Below, one piece after another: positions 43,317-53,414 of a stretch of DNA of 64,000 nt. The notes beneath the pieces are model-generated. The model worked only from the letters and a program-made list of their open reading frames with translations. It searched no databases and was not told where the DNA came from. This DNA comes from Porphyrobacter sp. (GTDB taxonomy: Bacteria; Pseudomonadota; Alphaproteobacteria; Sphingomonadales; Sphingomonadaceae). Both the position numbers and the translations under genes were made by a program. The DNA lies in the NCBI GenBank assembly GCA_017744315.1, contig JAGIBN010000002.1, positions 62,001 to 126,000 of the forward strand, in the 5' to 3' direction. The first letter of the stretch is position 1. Each line of letters starts with the position of its first letter.

Positions 43317-44366
43317 ATGAGTTACGTCCGCAACGCTTGGTATGTCGCTGCCTGGTCCAGCGCGATCGAGAGCATGAAGCCGTTCGCGATCACCATACTC
43401 GACGAACCGATCGTGATCTATCGCGGCGAGAGCGGCCGGCTGGCGGCACTGGAAGATCGCTGCGTGCACCGGCTGGCGCCGCTTTCCCTGGGGCGCTGCG
43501 AGGGCGACCGGCTGCGCTGCATGTACCACGGCCTGCTTTACGCCCCCGAGGGCAAGGTCGTCGAGATTCCCGGACAAGAGCAGATACCCCTGCGCGCCGC
43601 GGTGCGCAGCTATCCGGTCGTCGAGCGGCATAGCTGGATCTGGATCTGGATGGGCGTGGCCGAGGCGGCGGACGAGGCGCTGATACCCCAGGCCGTCGGG
43701 CTCGATCATCCGGACTTCATCCTCGGCCATGGGCAACTCGACTATGAAGCCGAAGCCAGGCTGATCAACGACAACCTGCTCGATTTCAGCCACCTGACTT
43801 ACGTCCATGCGGAGAGCTTTGGCGCCGGCCAAGAGTTCGCCGCCACTCAGGCCAAGATCGAGCCGGTCGAGCGGGGCATCCGATACCAGCGGTGGATCGA
43901 GAACTCGCTGGGCTCGTCCTCGCGCAAGAGCGACACGCCAATGGACAGCTACATGGTCTACGAATTCCTGGTTCCGGGAGTGCTGCTCATGACCGGCGGG
44001 GTCTTTCCTCTCGGGACGGCGGCAGCGTGTGGTTACGGAGCGCCCGACCTGTCGCAGGCCGTCAGCGGCATGACTTTCACCAGCCAGGCGGTCACGCCGT
44101 TGACCGCGACGACCTCGCGCTACTTCTTCTCCTGGGGGCCGCATCGCGATCATGGCGACGAGGCCCTGCGCGACATGCTGATGGGCATAGCCGGCAAGGC
44201 TTTTGCCGAAGACAAGGTGATGATCGAAGCCCAGCAACGGGTCATCAACCGCACGCCCGATCCTCAGATCATGCCGACCGCGCATGACAAGGGGGTGACC
44301 CTGTTCAATCGCCTGGTCGAGAAGCTGGCGCGCGAGGAGCGCGAACGGATCGGCATTGCTGCCTGA
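43317..44366 (+). CDS. Rieske non-heme iron oxygenase (VanA-like)
   Basis: A 349-residue oxygenase. The Rieske [2Fe-2S] site is C49-x-H51 in DRCVHR and C68-x2-H71 in RCMYHG. The mononuclear iron region is NDNLLDFSHLTYVHAESFG, with two His and the bridging Asp. It resembles vanillate O-demethylase oxygenase and related aromatic demethylases. No reductase gene is adjacent, so it must use an electron donor encoded elsewhere. AGGGAGAG precedes the ATG. Likely TetR-controlled. Confidence 0.9.
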   Translation: MSYVRNAWYVAAWSSAIESMKPFAITILDEPIVIYRGESGRLAALEDRCVHRLAPLSLGRCEGDRLRCMYHGLLYAPEGKVVEIPGQEQIPLRAAVRSYPVVERHSWIWIWMGVAEAADEALIPQAVGLDHPDFILGHGQLDYEAEARLINDNLLDFSHLTYVHAESFGAGQEFAATQAKIEPVERGIRYQRWIENSLGSSSRKSDTPMDSYMVYEFLVPGVLLMTGGVFPLGTAAACGYGAPDLSQAVSGMTFTSQAVTPLTATTSRYFFSWGPHRDHGDEALRDMLMGIAGKAFAEDKVMIEAQQRVINRTPDPQIMPTAHDKGVTLFNRLVEKLAREERERIGIAA

Positions 44367-44443
44367 GCTCGGCCGGTCCGCGATTGGGAAATAGCATCGC
44401 CTCCGCGCGTTGAGGGATCGGCCTCACCCAACAGGAGGATTCG

Positions 44444-44668
44444 ATGGCTCTGGAAATCGTCACCCGCAAGGACGGCCCCTATCTCGTGACCGGCGACCTC
44501 AGCCAGCTGGAGCTGCGCGACGGAGACGGCAACCTCTACGACCTGAGCGGCAAGAGCCGGGTCTTCCTGTGCCGTTGCGGGGGTTCGACCACCAAGCCGT
44601 TCTGTGACGGCCAGCACAGCAAGATCGGTTTTCAGGCAGCCGAGGCAGCGGTTTCGGTCGAAGGGTGA
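44444..44668 (+). CDS. CDGSH-type iron-sulfur protein
   Basis: A 74-residue protein with the CDGSH [2Fe-2S] motif: C43-x-C45 in FLCRCGGST and C54-D-G-x2-H58 in PFCDGQH, matching C-x-C-x2-S/T-x3-P-x-C-D-G-x2-H. These proteins bind a redox-active, pH-sensitive cluster. AGGAGG lies seven bases before the start. It follows the oxygenase by 77 bases and could serve the same pathway, but no coupling is visible. Confidence 0.92.
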   Translation: MALEIVTRKDGPYLVTGDLSQLELRDGDGNLYDLSGKSRVFLCRCGGSTTKPFCDGQHSKIGFQAAEAAVSVEG

Positions 44669-44673
44669 TGCAA

Positions 44674-44829
44674 AAATCCTCCCTGTCGCGCAGCGATGGG
44701 GAGGGGGACCATCCGCGAAGCGGATGGTGGAGGGGCTGGCGGCGTCAGCCGCCGCGTGCGCGGCGGGCCCCTCCGTCAGCCGCCTTCGGCGTCTGCCACC
44801 TCCCCATCGCTTCGCGACAGGGAGGATTT
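44674..44829. repeat. 156-bp inverted-repeat element, copy 2
   Basis: Ends are 31-bp inverted repeats (AAATCCTCCCTGTCGCG at the left, CGCGACAGGGAGGATTT at the right) with one mismatch. The interior shares the module GGGGGACC-R-TCCGCGAAGCGGATGGTGGAGGGG with the copy at 27646-27783 (29 of 30 identical or better in that stretch by eye), then carries different hairpins (GCGGCGTCAGCCGC). It overlaps the stop codon of the following minus-strand gene by two bases. Confidence 0.85.
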
Positions 44830-45886
44830 AGCTCCCTCCGCCCTCGGTCACCCCCGCTTCCGCCAGCTTGCGCTCGTTCTCCTCTCGCCACTGGGCATAT
44901 CGCGGGCTGGTCGAGCGGATGTTGGCCCAGATCAGCGTATTGCCTTCGTGGCAGGCGTATTCGAACGGCTCGTAGGCGTTGTTGCGAGTCCAGGGGTAGC
45001 CGATCTTGAACGGCCCGGAGAGGACCACCGGATCCTCCACCCAGGCTTCGTAGTAGAGCCCGTTCGGCCCCGGCGTGAAATGCTCGACAATCTTCATCGA
45101 GGGGCTGGTCGGGATGCCGGAAGTTCCGTTGCTCGGGCCGACGATGACCATGGGCGAAAGACCGTTGAAGTTGGTCGTCTCGACCACCAGAGTATCGCCT
45201 TCGAAGTGGCCGCGCGAGCTGCCGAGCCAGGACTTCACGTCCTCGTGCGGCTGGGGTCGGCCGTCGAGCGGGATGAAGCGCTGCTCGTGGATCATTTCGT
45301 GGTTGATCACCACCCAGCCGGGCGATTGGAAGATCCGGACGCCGTTGTTGTAGGGGAAGGGCACCATCGTCGCCGGCATCCCGCGCGTGATGCAGCGGTC
45401 GAGCGAATTGAAGTCGGACAGACGTTCGAACACGTCGCCGTTCCAGCTGCTGCGCATGCCGGACTGGAGGCGCTTGCCTTCCTCTGTCAGGGCCGGGATG
45501 CGACCGGTCTCAGCCGGTTCGACCACAAGCGCGGTCTGCCTCAGCGCGGTTCCGTATTCGAACCAGTTACCGGCGCCGAGCTGATTGTTGGCGTCCTCGC
45601 GGTCTGCTCCTGCTTCGACTTCGGCGGCGGAATCGATGGCCTTGCGGTACTCCTCGTCCGTCATCAGCAGGCGGTTGCCGTATTCGGCGCGTCGCTGCAT
45701 CGGCGTGCGGCCGACCTGGTCGAGAGGGTATGTGCCGCGAAGGTCGGGGTCGCCCCACTGGGTGCGTGGGGCACTCCATCCGGCCGGGGAGGGCGGGGGA
45801 ACCCCCACCGTCTCTTCTGCCAAAGTTGGCGCGGTCGCCGTGAGGGCGATGGCCAGCGCAACGGTTCGAAGGGCTTTCCTCTCCAT
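44828..45886 (-). CDS. Secreted hypothetical protein, paralogue of the DUF6152-associated protein
   Basis: A 352-residue protein: signal peptide about 1-24 (ending LAEETVG), then WSAPRTQWGDPDLRGTYPLDQVGRTPM-type start and, in the C-terminal half, SSRGHFEGDTLVVETTNFNGL and YYEAWVEDPVVLSG, shared with the protein at 10016-10759. This type occurs in many copies in sphingomonads and acidobacteria without known function. Its stop lies in the inverted-repeat element. Confidence 0.78.
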   Translation of the reverse strand: MERKALRTVALAIALTATAPTLAEETVGVPPPSPAGWSAPRTQWGDPDLRGTYPLDQVGRTPMQRRAEYGNRLLMTDEEYRKAIDSAAEVEAGADREDANNQLGAGNWFEYGTALRQTALVVEPAETGRIPALTEEGKRLQSGMRSSWNGDVFERLSDFNSLDRCITRGMPATMVPFPYNNGVRIFQSPGWVVINHEMIHEQRFIPLDGRPQPHEDVKSWLGSSRGHFEGDTLVVETTNFNGLSPMVIVGPSNGTSGIPTSPSMKIVEHFTPGPNGLYYEAWVEDPVVLSGPFKIGYPWTRNNAYEPFEYACHEGNTLIWANIRSTSPRYAQWREENERKLAEAGVTEGGGS

Positions 45887-46259
45887 CTCAGTCCCCCGTG
45901 TCTATTTTTGTTTGGCGCTATCCTGATCCCTTTTTCGAGTATCAGCAATGGCTTGGGTGGAATGAGGGCTTTCCTACTGGCTCAGGGAGCGGTTAAGGTG
46001 TTTGGCAATGCCGAGACAATCGCAGTCAAAAGATGACTCGCCCTTGCTCAGGCGGGCGCCGGACCGTTCGAAAAAGTGTCAACTTGCCAAGGTGACACTT
46101 TTGGCGCGGACAGTGTCACCCCGTCACCCCCCACTCCTTCCACAACGAATCCATTAGTGGCGTTGCGAGTGGCCGACCTCCTACCCATATTCAAAACCAA
46201 GACCCTGGCGCGCGCCCGTATTCCCCTGCGCGCGTTATGATGGACGGACACAGATTTTC
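45887..46259. other. Gene-free region upstream of lon
   Basis: No credible reading frame. It holds the inverted repeat at 46072-46102 and a further AGTGTCACC half-site near 46112; otherwise nothing recognisable. A heat-shock-type promoter for lon was looked for but no convincing -35/-10 pair was found. Confidence 0.6.
46072..46102. promoter_or_regulatory. Inverted repeat upstream of lon
   Basis: AAAAGTGTCA (46072-46081) and TGACACTTTT (46093-46102) are perfect complements around an 11-base spacer, with a third AGTGTCA half-site at 46112-46118. It could bind a dimeric regulator of lon or form a hairpin; no factor can be named. Confidence 0.4.
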
Positions 46260-48653
<2,394 letters not shown>

Positions 48654-48659
48654 CGAATT

Positions 48660-48700
48660 CCAAGGCCGGGTCTGCTGCAACGCAGCGACTCGGCCTTTGG
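48660..48700 (+). terminator. Hairpin terminator after lon
   Basis: CCAAGGCCG-GGTC pairs with GACTC-GGCCTTTGG around an inner CTGC/GCAG hairpin, directly after the lon stop. Only a short T-run follows inside the stem, so termination efficiency is uncertain. Confidence 0.6.
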
Positions 48701-48899
48701 AAATCATGGAATTGAGCGGTTCAGTGCGCTCGCGCTGACACGAACAGCGGTTTCATTCGAAATGTCGCAAATTTTGGCTCAATTCCGCGCAGGCCGCGGC
48801 TTTGTCCTTGCCAGTCGTCCGAAAACTCGCTCAATTCCCCGCTTCGCCCGACGCGATTCATAACTTGAAACCTGAGAAACTGGAGGGGGGTTTTCCGGC

Positions 48900-49172
48900 A
48901 TGAATAAAAACGAGCTTATCGGTGCCGTCGCCGATGCCAGCGGCCTGTCGCGCAGCGATGCGACCAAGGCCGTGGAAGGTGTGTTCGACACGATTACGGG
49001 AGCGCTCTCGAAGGGAGACGAAGTGCGCCTGGTCGGTTTCGGCACCTTCTCGGTAGCGAAGCGCAAGGCTTCCACCGGCCGCAACCCGCGGACTGGTGAG
49101 CCGATGACCATCAAGGCGTCGACGCAGCCGAAGTTCAAGGCCGGCAAGGGCCTCAAGGATTCGGTCAACTGA
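48900..49172 (+). CDS. hupB: DNA-binding protein HU
   Basis: A 90-residue nucleoid protein: MNKNELIGAVADASGLSRSDA, VRLVGFGTFSVAKRKA and the DNA-binding arm GRNPRTGEPMTIKAS, the RNPRTGE signature. A strong GGAGGGGGG ribosome site precedes it. Followed by a terminator that also serves the converging lipoprotein gene. Confidence 0.97.
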   Translation: MNKNELIGAVADASGLSRSDATKAVEGVFDTITGALSKGDEVRLVGFGTFSVAKRKASTGRNPRTGEPMTIKASTQPKFKAGKGLKDSVN

Positions 49173-49210
49173 GACCTTGAAGTCCGCCTCCTGAACAGGG
49201 GGCAAGAAGA

Positions 49211-49247
49211 AGGGCCGCCAGGCATCTGCCCGGCGGCCCTTTCTTTT
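49211..49247. terminator. Bidirectional terminator between hupB and the lipoprotein gene
   Basis: AGGGCCGCC-A-GGCA and TGCC-C-GGCGGCCCT form a near-perfect GC stem, followed by TTTCTTTT on the plus strand; on the minus strand CAAAAGAAA precedes. It lies between convergent genes. Confidence 0.8.
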
Positions 49248-49256
49248 GCCCGTCGC

Positions 49257-50147
49257 TCAGTTGCCGAGCTGGATCAGCGCCATCGGCGGAGACTGTGTCC
49301 GCCGGTTGACCTTCCATTCGAGGATTTTGCCGGTGGTCCCCGCTTGCGGGCCTTCGTCAGTGTTGTTAGCGAGGATCGTGCCGTCGGTGATGATCCGGAA
49401 TGTGCCCTGCATCTCGGGCATGTTCTCCAGCCCGGTCTCTTCGCCAACGCCAGTAGTGCTGTAGGCGCTGGCGAGGCCCGCCATCCCTGTCATCATGCTC
49501 TGCAGCGGGTTGCCGTTGCCCTGGGTGGAGAACCCGGGGGCTTCGATCCGAAGCTGATTGCCCTGCCGCAGATTGGCCAGGACGAAGCTGTTCGACATCG
49601 GCAAGCGCTCGAAGGTCGGGAAATTGAAGTCGTGTCCCATTCGGCTGGTGATCGAGAACTCGACGTTGAACAGTCCGTCGCCGCGATAATCGACGCGCTT
49701 CCAGCCTTCCTGACGGCGCAGACGCTCGGCCAGTTCCTCTGCCGCTTCGGGATCCGTCGGGTCAATACCGCCGAGAACGGCGCTCATCATTTCCGAATCG
49801 CGCTTGGCAGCCGCCGCGCGGGTCGCGGCCTGACTTTCCCAGACTTGACGCTGCTCGGCGATCTCTTCTTCGGTGCAGGGACGCTCTTCGAAGTCGTCGT
49901 CGTTATAGCAGGCGGTCGCCTCGAACTCTCCGTCGCCACCCTCAGACTTGCTGGCGGCGTCCGCGAGCTGGGCGAGGGCGAGCAGGTAGATCTGCCCTTT
50001 GTAGCTGAAGGTGAACTGCCCATCCTTGCGCAGGTCGAGCGTGGCATCGAAAGTGCCGGGCGTGATTATGCAGGCACTCAGGGCCAAGGTCGCCACAACA
50101 GCGACCACGCCCGCCGCGGCCACGCGCCAACGTCGCATCAGTTCCAT
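49257..50147 (-). CDS. Lipoprotein of unknown function
   Basis: A 296-residue protein with a lipoprotein signal: helix VAVVATLALSAC gives lipobox LSAC with Cys26 as the lipidated residue, followed by IITPGTFDATLDLRKDGQFTFSYKGQIYLL. The mature part has an acidic ETEE segment and repeated AE/RR helices. No family recognised; in alphaproteobacteria a similar 'DUF' lipoprotein occurs beside rlmB. Convergent with hupB. Confidence 0.8.
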   Translation of the reverse strand: MELMRRWRVAAAGVVAVVATLALSACIITPGTFDATLDLRKDGQFTFSYKGQIYLLALAQLADAASKSEGGDGEFEATACYNDDDFEERPCTEEEIAEQRQVWESQAATRAAAAKRDSEMMSAVLGGIDPTDPEAAEELAERLRRQEGWKRVDYRGDGLFNVEFSITSRMGHDFNFPTFERLPMSNSFVLANLRQGNQLRIEAPGFSTQGNGNPLQSMMTGMAGLASAYSTTGVGEETGLENMPEMQGTFRIITDGTILANNTDEGPQAGTTGKILEWKVNRRTQSPPMALIQLGN

Positions 50148-50198
50148 TCGTATTCCCCCCTGTATCGCGTGCCCCGGAGACCCTTTTCCAAACCCCAG

Positions 50199-50987
50199 TT
50201 ATCGTGTCGCCACCGCGTAAAGCGCTATCGCCGCGGCGTTGGAGACGTTCAGGCTTTCCATTGCATCGCTGATCGGCAAGCGCGCCAAGGCATCGCAGTG
50301 CGCAGTTATGTTGTGGCGCATGCCTTCGCCCTCGGCGCCAAGAACTAACGCTACCGGACCCGCGGGCAGGGCCTCTGCGAGTGTGGCCTCGGCCTCTCCG
50401 GCGAGGCCGATGCGCCAGTATCCAGCCTCCGCCATTTCCTCCAACGCGCGCGCCAAGTTGACCACGCGAACCCACGGCACAAACTCGAGTGCTCCAGAGG
50501 CCGACTTGCCGACTACGCCACCTTCGGGCGGGGCATGGCGGTCCTGAGTGACGATCGCCGCGGCACCGAACGCAGCGGCGGAGCGGAGAATCGCGCCGAC
50601 ATTGTGCGGGTCGGTAACCTGATCGAGCACCAGCAGGGGGCCGTCCGGTTCGCTTTCGAGAACTTCGGACAAGTGGATATCTTCAAGCGGATCGCATTCG
50701 AGAACCAGCCCCTGGTGCGGCGCGTCGCGGGCCACCAGCCGGGCGAGGTCGGCCCCTTCGGCATATTCAACGGGAAAATCAGCCGGCAATTCGCCATCGA
50801 GCGAGGCGATTCCCTCGCGCGTCGCCCACAGCTTGCGGTGTCTTCGCGCGGGATTTTTGAGCGCGGCTTCCACCGCGTGCCTACCCCAAAGCCGCACCTG
50901 GCCCTGCGAGGCGCGGCCCGAGCCGCGTCCGCCTTGCATCCGTCCTGCCCGTCCGCGCAGGTTTTTCTTGCCGTCTCGTTTGCTCAT
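50199..50987 (-). CDS. rlmB: 23S rRNA (guanosine-2'-O-)-methyltransferase RlmB
   Basis: A 262-residue SpoU-family methyltransferase that modifies G2251 of 23S rRNA. Motif 1 LVLDQVTDPHNVGAILRSA, motif 2 ALVLGAEGEGM and motif 3 RLPISDAMESLNVSNAAAI are complete; the knotted SPOUT core is evident. ATG 50987 has GGGGAG upstream; the longer frame to 51224 runs over the tRNA-Tyr region and is rejected. Confidence 0.95.
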   Translation of the reverse strand: MSKRDGKKNLRGRAGRMQGGRGSGRASQGQVRLWGRHAVEAALKNPARRHRKLWATREGIASLDGELPADFPVEYAEGADLARLVARDAPHQGLVLECDPLEDIHLSEVLESEPDGPLLVLDQVTDPHNVGAILRSAAAFGAAAIVTQDRHAPPEGGVVGKSASGALEFVPWVRVVNLARALEEMAEAGYWRIGLAGEAEATLAEALPAGPVALVLGAEGEGMRHNITAHCDALARLPISDAMESLNVSNAAAIALYAVATR

Positions 50988-51114
50988 CGCGCTCCCCTGC
51001 CAGCGGCACCATTGACAGGCAAGCATCGCTTCGCCATGGACCCCCGCACTCGGCCGGACGGCCCCGCCAACGGGGCCATTTCGATGCGGGATTTCCCGCC
51101 TTCCGGCAATCGGT

Positions 51115-51200
51115 GGACAGGTGGCCGAGTGGTTAAAGGCAGCAGACTGTAAATCTGCCCGTGAAAGCGTACGCTGGTTCGAATCCAGCCCTGTCCACCA
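51115..51200 (+). tRNA. tRNA-Tyr (anticodon GTA)
   Basis: An 86-base class II tRNA with encoded CCA. Acceptor GGACAGG pairs with CCTGTCC, the anticodon loop CTGTAAA gives GTA, a long variable arm (CCCGTGAAAGCGTACG region) follows and the T arm is GCTGGTTCGAATCCAGC. Reads TAC/TAT. Confidence 0.96.
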
Positions 51201-51298
51201 GCCGGCCCTCCCACAGGCCCCCACTCAGCCAGATCGAAGGCGTTCGTCGCCAGGATAACCTGACACACCGGGTTGTGGCGCACACCTCAAGGCCCTAG

Positions 51299-52060
51299 AT
51301 GGTTCGAATGGCCGGAGATTTAAGAGACAACCGGGGACGCGGCGAAGCCGAATGGTCCTGGCCCGCAATCCATCCGGAAGGACGCAAGTTCGGCCTGATC
51401 GCTGTCGCGATCGCGCTGGTCGTGCTGCTTCTGCTCGATTGGGAGATTATCGGCTGGCCCTTGCTCGCTCTGTCGGCGGGCGTGTTCGCGTTCTTTCGCG
51501 ATCCGGAAAGGGTCGTTCCCCAAGGAGAGGATCTGGTGCTGGCGCCGGCCGACGGCCTGGTGTCGCTGATCGTCCAGGTCGCCCCTCCGCCTGAGCTTCA
51601 GGGACCCGATGCAACCGGTAATCCCGGCCTTGGGACCGATCCGGTCACGCGCGTTTCCATCTTCATGTCGGTGTTCGACGTACACATCAATCGCGCCCCC
51701 GTCGGCGGAACGGTGCGCCGGGTGGCCTATATCCCAGGCAAGTTCATGAATGCCGACCTCGATAAGGCGTCGGAAGACAACGAACGGCAGCATATTCTGA
51801 TCGAACGTCCTGACGGGCGGGCCATCGGCTTCACCCAGATTGCTGGACTGGTCGCGCGCCGAATCGTGCCGTTCGTCAAGCCGGGGGACATCGTTGCGGC
51901 CGGCCAGCGAGTCGGACTGATTCGATTCGGCAGCCGGGTGGACGTGTACCTGCCGCTCGGGACGGATTCGAAAGTTCTACTGGGCCAGAAGGTCATCGCC
52001 GGGGAAACCGTACTCGCCCAGATCGGCACCCAGCAGCTGATCGAGGGCGTCAGCCAGTGA
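51299..52060 (+). CDS. psd: Phosphatidylserine decarboxylase proenzyme
   Basis: Makes phosphatidylethanolamine from phosphatidylserine. The 253-residue short-form protein has a membrane-adjacent hydrophobic stretch ([20 protein letters not shown]), [25 protein letters not shown] and the autocleavage site in [13 protein letters not shown], where Ser becomes the pyruvoyl group. ATG 51299 or 51308. Overlaps pssA by four bases. Confidence 0.95.
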   Translation: MVRMAGDLRDNRGRGEAEWSWPAIHPEGRKFGLIAVAIALVVLLLLDWEIIGWPLLALSAGVFAFFRDPERVVPQGEDLVLAPADGLVSLIVQVAPPPELQGPDATGNPGLGTDPVTRVSIFMSVFDVHINRAPVGGTVRRVAYIPGKFMNADLDKASEDNERQHILIERPDGRAIGFTQIAGLVARRIVPFVKPGDIVAAGQRVGLIRFGSRVDVYLPLGTDSKVLLGQKVIAGETVLAQIGTQQLIEGVSQ

Positions 52061-52902
52061 CCCCGTCCGATCTGGACGACGAGAACGAGCCTGCGCTTTC
52101 TTCAGGATGGGTGGGGCCCAGGGCCAGCGAGGATGAAGTTGTTACGCCTTCGACTGGCGTAAGAGGGCTGACCCTGCGCGCCGTCCTGCCCAACGCGATC
52201 ACCGCGGCGGCACTCTGTTCGGGCCTCACCGGCATCAGATTCGCCATCGACGGCAACTTCGAAAAGGCCGTTCTCGCGATCATCCTGGCAGGGATGCTGG
52301 ACGGGATCGACGGGCGCATCGCCCGGCTGCTCAAGGCGCAATCACGCTTCGGGGCCGAGTTGGACAGCCTTGCCGATTCGCTGAGCTTCGGAACGGCCCC
52401 GGCCATCGTGCTGTTCCTCTGGTCCTTGCACGACTTGCCGCGATTTGGCTGGTTTGCGGCGCTCGCCTTCGCAATCTGCTGCACGCTTCGTCTGGCGCGG
52501 TTCAACGCGCAGATCGATGTCGAGCATCAACCGCACAAGTCTGTCGGGTTCCTCACCGGCGTGCCCGCACCGGTTGGTGCCGGCCTCGCCTTCCTGCCGA
52601 TGTTCCTATGGCTTGGCAGCGGCGAGCCGATCTTCCGTGAGCCGGCCGTGGTTGCAGTATGGGTAGCGGCGATCGCTATCCTGATGATCTCGAACCTGGC
52701 GACACTCAGCTGGGGACTGATCCGTCCGCGCAGGAGTATCCGGCTCGGTGCCATTGCTTTTGCGGGTCTGGTATTCGCAGCTCTGCTCACCGAACCGTGG
52801 TGGACGCTTGCCGGCGTGTGCGTCCTCTATCTCGCGCTGATGCCGTACAGCATCCTGCGTTATGCCAGGATCAAAACGCAGCGCGCCGCAGCGACGGTTT
52901 AG
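52057..52902 (+). CDS. pssA: CDP-diacylglycerol-serine O-phosphatidyltransferase
   Basis: A 281-residue integral membrane enzyme with the CDP-alcohol phosphotransferase motif [31 protein letters not shown] (named by its ends; D-G-x2-A-R-x8-G-x3-D-x3-D) at about residues 85-115 and six to eight helices. It makes phosphatidylserine for psd. It starts at GTG 52057 overlapping the psd stop. Its 3' end overlaps a minus-strand small gene by 32 bases. Confidence 0.95.
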   Translation: MTPSDLDDENEPALSSGWVGPRASEDEVVTPSTGVRGLTLRAVLPNAITAAALCSGLTGIRFAIDGNFEKAVLAIILAGMLDGIDGRIARLLKAQSRFGAELDSLADSLSFGTAPAIVLFLWSLHDLPRFGWFAALAFAICCTLRLARFNAQIDVEHQPHKSVGFLTGVPAPVGAGLAFLPMFLWLGSGEPIFREPAVVAVWVAAIAILMISNLATLSWGLIRPRRSIRLGAIAFAGLVFAALLTEPWWTLAGVCVLYLALMPYSILRYARIKTQRAAATV

Positions 52903-53083
52903 GCTGCAATTGGGGCATCCCAAACAGCGGAGTAACCGGAGCGCGGTCTGCGCCCCACTGCCGTTCCAGTTGGATCTGAATGTCTCGTCCGCGGCGCAGG
53001 CCAGTGGCGACTGAGTTCCGAATCGCTACCATCGCACTCATGGCGATGAAGCCGAACAGGATCGAGAAGGCGATTGCGACCAT
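52871..53083 (-). CDS. Small single-span membrane protein, probably SOS-induced
   Basis: A 70-residue protein whose first 20 residues form one hydrophobic helix (MVAIAFSILFGFIAMSAMVA) followed by an Arg-rich cytoplasmic-type stretch (GLRRGRD) and a Pro/Gln-rich tail ([17 protein letters not shown]). Positive-inside logic puts the C-terminus in the cytoplasm. GGAAAGG lies nine bases before the ATG. A near-consensus promoter with two LexA boxes lies about 90 bases upstream, so expression should rise after DNA damage. Small SOS membrane peptides that inhibit division (SidA type in Caulobacter) are a functional precedent; homology is not claimed. The upstream frame (SLGFEVLKPFWPGFWVGAG) is also protein-like, so a non-ATG start cannot be excluded. 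Confidence 0.65.
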   Translation of the reverse strand: MVAIAFSILFGFIAMSAMVAIRNSVATGLRRGRDIQIQLERQWGADRAPVTPLFGMPQLQPKPSLRRAAF

Positions 53084-53178
53084 CGGATCAACCTTTCCAC
53101 CGCGTCCTGCACCGACCCAAAACCCCGGCCAGAACGGTTTGAGAACCTCGAAACCCAGCGATGAGTTCCGTTGAGGGC

Positions 53179-53207
53179 CTTATGTTCTCAGTTTGTTCCG
53201 ATGTCAA
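53179..53207 (-). promoter_or_regulatory. Sigma-70 promoter of the small membrane gene
   Basis: Read on the minus strand: -35 TTGACA (53207-53202), 17-bp spacer, -10 CATAAG (53184-53179). The -35 is a perfect match, the -10 matches 4 of 6. The transcript would begin near 53172, about 89 bases before the start codon. One LexA box fills the spacer. Confidence 0.72.
53184..53198 (+). promoter_or_regulatory. LexA box 1
   Basis: GTTC-TCAGTTT-GTTC, an exact match to the alphaproteobacterial GTTC-N7-GTTC LexA operator, lying between the -35 and -10 of the leftward promoter. Bound LexA would exclude RNA polymerase. Confidence 0.8.
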
Positions 53208-53211
53208 ACAT

Positions 53212-53226
53212 GTTCTTTGTCTGTTC
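53212..53226 (+). promoter_or_regulatory. LexA box 2
   Basis: GTTC-TTTGTCT-GTTC, a second exact GTTC-N7-GTTC match, 28 bp from the first and just upstream of the -35. Paired boxes suggest cooperative or tight repression. Confidence 0.8.
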
Positions 53227-53414
53227 CAGCTGCGCTTTGAGGGGTGGATTTCCGGGTGATCCTCCTCTAAGGGCCCGGCCGTCGAACCGTCGGCGTTCCA
53301 TTCGGGGGCGTGGCGATTCGGCAAATCCACATGGGAAACGCACATACCGGTGCCGCAGGCGGGATCTCCGCCCGGTTCCAGTTTCCCAGAGGCTTAACCG
53401 GAAAGGAATGACTT

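Larger units (their letters stand above)
53084..53414. other. Gene-free divergent region between the small membrane gene and rpsB
   Basis: Contains the LexA-type promoter (53179-53226) directed leftward and the rpsB leader (about 53230-53414) directed rightward. The leader includes a small stem GGCGG-GATCT-CCGCC (about 53358-53372) and a good ribosome site (GGAAAGG) before the rpsB ATG. No other gene seen. Confidence 0.7.

Noticed and set aside
42975-44285. 436-residue minus-strand frame
   Set aside because: Antisense to the Rieske oxygenase and out of frame with tetR.
50988-51224. Upstream extension of rlmB
   Set aside because: Runs across tRNA-Tyr; the translated TGLDSNQRT is antisense tRNA sequence.
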